Positions 60,977 to 64,000 of a DNA stretch of 64,000 nucleotides are shown here, piece by piece (position 1 is the first letter of the stretch; every line of letters begins with the position of its first letter). The notes below the pieces were generated by a model, which had not been told where the DNA came from, ran no database searches, and saw only the letters and a list, made by a program, of their open reading frames with translations. Origin of the DNA: Gaiellasilicea sp963791905 (lineage in GTDB: Bacteria > Actinomycetota > Thermoleophilia > Gaiellales > Gaiellaceae); assembly GCA_963791905.1 (NCBI GenBank), contig CAWBTX010000005.1, forward strand, positions 992,001 through 1,056,000, written 5' to 3'. The position numbers and the translations under genes are program-made.

Positions 60977-61294
60977 ATGCCGGACCTCTGGATACCAAGC
61001 GTGGAAGGACCGCACGACGACCTCGTGGCGCGCATCCACCGTCGCATCGAGGCCTTCGCCCGCGAGCACGGCGTCGAGGCGATGGTCGAGGCGGAGCTCT
61101 CCGACGGTTCCTTGCACCGCCTGAAGTCGATCTCACCCGAGCCGGGCTACGGCTTCGTCACCTTCTCCCCGCACCCGGTCGACGGCAAGCCGCTCGAGCT
61201 CGTCGTGCCGCTGACCGCGATCCGCCAGCTCACGATCGCAGCGGCCGAGCCGGAGCGCCGGATCGGCTTCTCAGTCCCGCCCGAAGCCAAGTAA
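60977..61294 (+). CDS. Small hypothetical protein
   Basis: Predicted 105 aa. A helix (HDDLVARIHRRIEAFAREHG) is followed by strands (VEAELSDGSLHRLKSISPEPGYGFVTF, LVVPLTAIRQLTIA), suggesting a small alpha+beta fold. The stop codon lies inside an AACAGTCTGTT palindrome, and its last 24 bp overlap the convergent membrane gene. Family not recognised. Confidence 0.7.
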   Translation: MPDLWIPSVEGPHDDLVARIHRRIEAFAREHGVEAMVEAELSDGSLHRLKSISPEPGYGFVTFSPHPVDGKPLELVVPLTAIRQLTIAAAEPERRIGFSVPPEAK

Positions 61295-61978
61295 CAGTCT
61301 GTTACTAGGTTGGAGGCGTCCCCACGCCGCGAGCAGGCGGGGCGCGAGTGCCAGCGCGACGATGTCGAACCAGATGTAGCCGCTGGCCACGCCGCTCGGC
61401 GGGTTGCCGTTCGTGACCTCTGTGCCGGGGATGACAGGCGCCCACTCCCAGGTGCCGATCGCGGTGCCGTAGAGCTCGAGCCACGCAACCACGAGGAACA
61501 CGCCGGCGTAGACGTGCGGCGCGCGGCCGCGGACGAGATACAGGGCGAGCAGCGCCGCCCCGAGCGCGCCGCCGACATCCTCGCGCGGCAGCACGGTGAT
61601 CCCGGCGACGCCCCAGCCCACGACGAGGACGAGCGCGAGCGCGACGAGGCGACCTTGCAACAGTCTGTTACTTGCCGCGCCCGCCAGCGACGCCCCGGCG
61701 AGGTAGACGAGCCCATGCGCCGGCGGCACGAAGCTCGGCAGGTTCTCGAGCCGGTAGGTGTAGACCCCCCAGACGATCGAACCGACGAACTCCGCGCACG
61801 TCGCCACGACCACGACGACGAGCGCCTGCGCCCCGAGGAGCCGGGGGACGGTGCGGCACGCGAGCCAGAGCGCGACCCAGGTCGCTACACCCAGCACGAG
61901 CTGGAGCCGGGCGTCGACCTGCGTGTCGACGGCGAGCAGGACGGCGAGGAAGCCGATGATCGCCGCCGCGCGGGTCAC
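61271..61978 (-). CDS. Conserved membrane protein, possibly carotenoid-biosynthesis-like
   Basis: Predicted 235 aa with six or seven helices. Recognisable stretch: FVGSIVWGVYTYRLENLPSFVPPAHGLVYLAG and later ELYGTAIGTWEWAPVIP..NPPSGVASGYIWFD. The His and Glu/Tyr-rich loops and NPPSG motif remind me of bacterial carotenoid hydratase/CruF-like membrane proteins, but I am not sure. Two AACAGTCTGTT palindromes lie in its coding sequence, both read as S-N-R-L-L. The C-terminus overlaps the convergent gene. Confidence 0.65.
   Translation of the reverse strand: MTRAAAIIGFLAVLLAVDTQVDARLQLVLGVATWVALWLACRTVPRLLGAQALVVVVVATCAEFVGSIVWGVYTYRLENLPSFVPPAHGLVYLAGASLAGAASNRLLQGRLVALALVLVVGWGVAGITVLPREDVGGALGAALLALYLVRGRAPHVYAGVFLVVAWLELYGTAIGTWEWAPVIPGTEVTNGNPPSGVASGYIWFDIVALALAPRLLAAWGRLQPSNRLLLGFGRD
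61290..61306. repeat. AACAGTCTGTT palindrome, copy 2
   Basis: AGTAACA-GTC-TGTTACT, perfect 7-bp arms, at the junction of two convergent genes; contains the stop codon of the plus-strand gene. Confidence 0.65.
61657..61671. repeat. AACAGTCTGTT palindrome, copy 3 (inside coding sequence)
   Basis: GCAACAGTCTGTTAC: the 11-bp core is perfect, flanks are a mixture of copies 1 and 2. It lies inside the minus-strand membrane gene. Confidence 0.55.
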
Positions 61979-61979
61979 G

Positions 61980-62435
61980 TCAGCGCCTGAACTGCACGGC
62001 GTGCCACGAGGGCACCGGCGCGAGCTCGAGCAGCGCGCGGCCGCCGCGCGGCTCGGCGTAGCCGAAGTCGGCGAGCTCCTCGTCCCAGGCGACCTCGAGC
62101 AGCCCCTCCTTCACGCGGTGGTCGAGCCACGCGCCGCGGAAGACGAGCTTGCGCAGCCAGTAGACGAGCGACTCGCCCTCGAACAGGCCGACCTGCTCCC
62201 AGTGGCGCATCACGTAGCGGCCGAGGGCGCTGCGCGGGTCGGCGATCCGGCCGTCCGCGGCGAGCTCGACCAGGTCGGCGGTCTCCTCGTCGTCGAGGTC
62301 GTTCGAGGCGATCAGGCCGAGCTTGACCGCCGCCGCGGTGATCCGCTCCTCGAAGTCGGTCGCGTTGAAGCCGAACCGGGAGCCGAGAAACTCGACGACG
62401 TAGTCCTCGCCGGAGGCGTAGTTCGTCTCACCCAT
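61980..62435 (-). CDS. Hypothetical protein
   Basis: Predicted 151 aa, acidic and soluble. Begins MGETNYASGEDYVVEFL; middle LDDEETADLVELAADGRIADPRS and HWEQVGLFEGESLVYWLRKLVFRGAWLD; ends PSWHAVQFRR. Helical. It stops 1 bp before the membrane gene frame and reads the same way. I do not recognise the family. Confidence 0.6.
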   Translation of the reverse strand: MGETNYASGEDYVVEFLGSRFGFNATDFEERITAAAVKLGLIASNDLDDEETADLVELAADGRIADPRSALGRYVMRHWEQVGLFEGESLVYWLRKLVFRGAWLDHRVKEGLLEVAWDEELADFGYAEPRGGRALLELAPVPSWHAVQFRR

Positions 62436-62447
62436 CCGGGCGAAGGG

Positions 62448-62453
62448 TACCGT
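62448..62453 (+). promoter_or_regulatory. Candidate leaderless -10 box TACCGT
   Basis: TACCGT, 6 nt, ATG 62460; the divergent gene starts at 62435. A second TACCGT stands at 62708, 9 nt before recJ. Confidence 0.45.
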
Positions 62454-62459
62454 GGTGCC

Positions 62460-62672
62460 ATGCTGGCTTCGAGGCGGGGCTGGGTCGCGATGACGCTGGT
62501 CGTGCTCGCGATCTGGCTCATCGGCACCTGGGTGACGAAGTACTCGCTCGAGGAGATGGCGCTCTACACGCCGATTGCGGTGCTGGCGCTGGGCGCGCTC
62601 GCGGCGATCATCCTGCTCTGGGTGAAGATCATCTCGGAGTCGCTTCGGCGCAGCCGCGAGCCGGAACGCTGA
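62460..62672 (+). CDS. Small two-helix membrane protein
   Basis: 70 aa: helix 1 WVAMTLVVLAIWLIGTWV, helix 2 PIAVLALGALAAIILLWVKI, and a basic C-terminus (SLRRSREPER) that should face the cytoplasm. The start is set by the TACCGT box. Function unknown. Confidence 0.6.
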   Translation: MLASRRGWVAMTLVVLAIWLIGTWVTKYSLEEMALYTPIAVLALGALAAIILLWVKIISESLRRSREPER

Positions 62673-62722
62673 CCCCGCGCTGATCTACCGCCGTCCGACG
62701 GCGTCCGTACCGTCGGTCGGCC

Positions 62723-64000
62723 ATGCTCGAAGGCACCTGGACGATCGAACGCTGCGCCTACGCCGAGGTGCAGACGCTGGCGCGCGAGCTCCGAGTCAGC
62801 GAGACGACGGCGGCGATCCTCGTCCGGCGGGGCTATGCCGACCCCGCCGAGGCTCGGGCGTTTCTCGACGGTGAGCGCGAGCCGCACGATCCGTTTCTGC
62901 TCGGCGACATGGCCGACGCCGTCGACCGGATCCGGGCGGCCGTCGCGGCCGGCACGCGGATCTGCGTGCACGGCGACTACGACGTCGACGGCATCTGCGC
63001 GACAGCCCTCGCGGTCCTGACGCTCCGGGAGCTCGGCGCGGACGTCGAGTGGCACCTCCCGAGCCGCTTCGAGGAGGGTTACGGCGTCTCCCGCACGACG
63101 ATTGCCCGGCTCGCCGACGGCGGATGCGGGCTCGTGCTGACGGTGGACTGCGGGATCACCGCCGTCGAGGAGGTCGCGGAGGCAAAGTCGCTCGGGCTCG
63201 AGGTCGTCGTCACGGACCATCACCGGCCCGCCGAGACGCTGCCCGACTGCCCGATCGTCGCGACGCGGCCGTCGGACTATCCGTTCCCCGAGCTGTGCGG
63301 GACCGGGGTGGTACACAAGCTGGCGCAGGCCCTGCTCGGTGCCGACCACCCGGCCGTCACCCGCCACGCCGACCTGGTCGCGTTGGCGACGATCGCCGAC
63401 GTCGTGCCGCTCCTCGACGAGAACCGATCGCTGGCGATCGCGGGCCTGCGCGGGCTCGCGCGGACGCAGAAGCCCGGGCTGCGCGCGTTGATGCGGAGCG
63501 CAGCCGTCGATCCGGCGACGGTCGACGCCGCAGCCGTCGGCTTCCGGCTCGCGCCGCGGATCAACGCCGCCGGCAGGCTGGGCCGGCCCGACACGGCACT
63601 CGAGCTCCTGCTGACCGGGAGCGAGGAGGAGTCGACGCGCCTCGCGGCCGAGCTGGAGACGCTGAACCGCGACCGGCAGGCAGTCGAGGAGCGCATCCTG
63701 CGCGCCGCCGTCGCCCAGATCGAGTCCTGGCCCGAGTCGCGGCGCCGGCGACGCGGCTACGTGCTCTGGGACGCTGATTGGCACGAAGGCGTGATCGGCA
63801 TCGTCGCCTCCCGCCTGGTCGACCGCTTCAACCGGCCGGTCGTGATGATCACCGGCACGGCCGAGGGCGACTGGAAGGGCTCCGGCCGGTCCGTCTCCTC
63901 GTTCGACCTCCACGGCGCGCTGGCGGCGACGTCGGCGCACCTTCGCCGCTTCGGCGGACACAGGGCGGCCGCGGGGCTCTCGATCGAGCCCGAGCAGCTG
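62723..64000 (+). CDS. recJ: Single-stranded-DNA exonuclease RecJ (3' end outside window)
   Basis: 426 codons visible; the frame is still open at base 64000. DHH phosphoesterase marks: HGDYDVDGICATALAV, LTVDCGI, the DHH motif in VVTDHHRP, GTGVVHKLAQALLG, ALATIADVVPLLDENR and RINAAGRLGRP. DHHA1 begins near SGRSVSSFDLHGAL..RFGGHRAAAG. RecJ degrades ssDNA 5' to 3' in mismatch and recombination repair. ATG 62723 is chosen; TACCGT lies 9 nt upstream. Confidence 0.95.
   Translation, partial: MLEGTWTIERCAYAEVQTLARELRVSETTAAILVRRGYADPAEARAFLDGEREPHDPFLLGDMADAVDRIRAAVAAGTRICVHGDYDVDGICATALAVLTLRELGADVEWHLPSRFEEGYGVSRTTIARLADGGCGLVLTVDCGITAVEEVAEAKSLGLEVVVTDHHRPAETLPDCPIVATRPSDYPFPELCGTGVVHKLAQALLGADHPAVTRHADLVALATIADVVPLLDENRSLAIAGLRGLARTQKPGLRALMRSAAVDPATVDAAAVGFRLAPRINAAGRLGRPDTALELLLTGSEEESTRLAAELETLNRDRQAVEERILRAAVAQIESWPESRRRRRGYVLWDADWHEGVIGIVASRLVDRFNRPVVMITGTAEGDWKGSGRSVSSFDLHGALAATSAHLRRFGGHRAAAGLSIEPEQL

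Noticed and set aside
57981..61136. A minus-strand open frame of about 1050 codons opposite ruvB and the HelD-like gene
   Set aside because: It is the antisense frame of well-conserved genes in 70% GC DNA; the translation is Arg/Glu/Val-rich with no family motif.
1..64000. CRISPR array, rRNA operon, insertion sequence with transposase, or prophage
   Set aside because: No regularly spaced repeats, rRNA motifs, transposase or phage structural genes were found on either strand; the repeats present are short palindromic or hairpin elements without a coding partner in the window.

Overview
The window is about 70% GC and is packed with short-gap and overlapping genes. Gene order (pdxS/pdxT/yebC/ruvCAB), an actinobacterial-type Tad/Flp pilus locus, a DUF192 neighbour and an Ig-like secreted protein family all point to a high-GC actinobacterium. 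Thermoleophilia (Gaiellales-like) is my best guess; that placement is inference, not proof. At least nine genes carry a TANNNT hexamer 6-8 nt upstream of the start codon and no ribosome binding site, the signature of leaderless transcription. About fourteen otherwise intact genes carry single-base frameshifts, several in G/C runs, which suggests a draft or long-read assembly more than true gene decay.

Layout. 1-2.7 kb: a truncated TPM-domain membrane protein and a sugar-ABC ATPase. 2.8-19.6 kb: a carbohydrate locus with a secreted esterase/beta-propeller protein, a LacI regulator, two permeases, a solute-binding protein, two ADP-ribosylglycohydrolase (ARH) family enzymes, a hydrolase-like protein with a formylglycine-enzyme-like tail, a CoA transferase, a CitE-type lyase, an SIS isomerase, an arylsulfotransferase-like lipoprotein and a nucleotidyltransferase. 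19.6-22.5 kb: small unknown genes and an MFS exporter. 22.56-23.2 kb: a noncoding tandem repeat. 23.4-33.5 kb: an amine-catabolic locus with SDRs, an APC permease, a glutamine-synthetase-like ligase, a PuuD-like hydrolase, an FAD/GcvT dehydrogenase, a choline-kinase-like kinase and an aldehyde dehydrogenase. 33.5-41 kb: YjbQ, a CAU tRNA, secreted paralogs, an M24 peptidase homologue, a cyclase-domain protein facing a cNMP-binding patatin, an RTX protein and DUF192. 41.2-51.3 kb: an M15-like peptidase and the Tad pilus operon (flp, tadE, cpaB, tadZ, cpaF, VWA-tadB fusion, tadC, long coiled coil). 51.4-64 kb: pdxS, a GT-C-like membrane protein, pdxT, yebC, a tadG-like VWA protein, ruvC-ruvA-ruvB, a HelD-like helicase, small membrane proteins and recJ (cut by the window end).

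How the parts work together. The first locus looks like LacI-controlled import of a glycoside whose N-glycosidic bond is cut by the two ARH-type enzymes, followed by CoA-dependent cleavage of the carbon skeleton. The second looks like uptake and gamma-glutamylation or demethylation of an amine, then aldehyde oxidation. The third builds a Flp-type pilus.

The most interesting unexplained signals are noncoding. (1) A four-copy intergenic element of about 110 bp, all in one orientation, has two hairpins whose stems differ between copies but stay paired. (2) A pair of palindromic MITE-like elements supply a stop codon to one gene and abut or replace the start codon of another. (3) AACAGTCTGTT palindromes have covarying flanks. 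(4) A perfect palindrome contains both start codons of a divergent gene pair.
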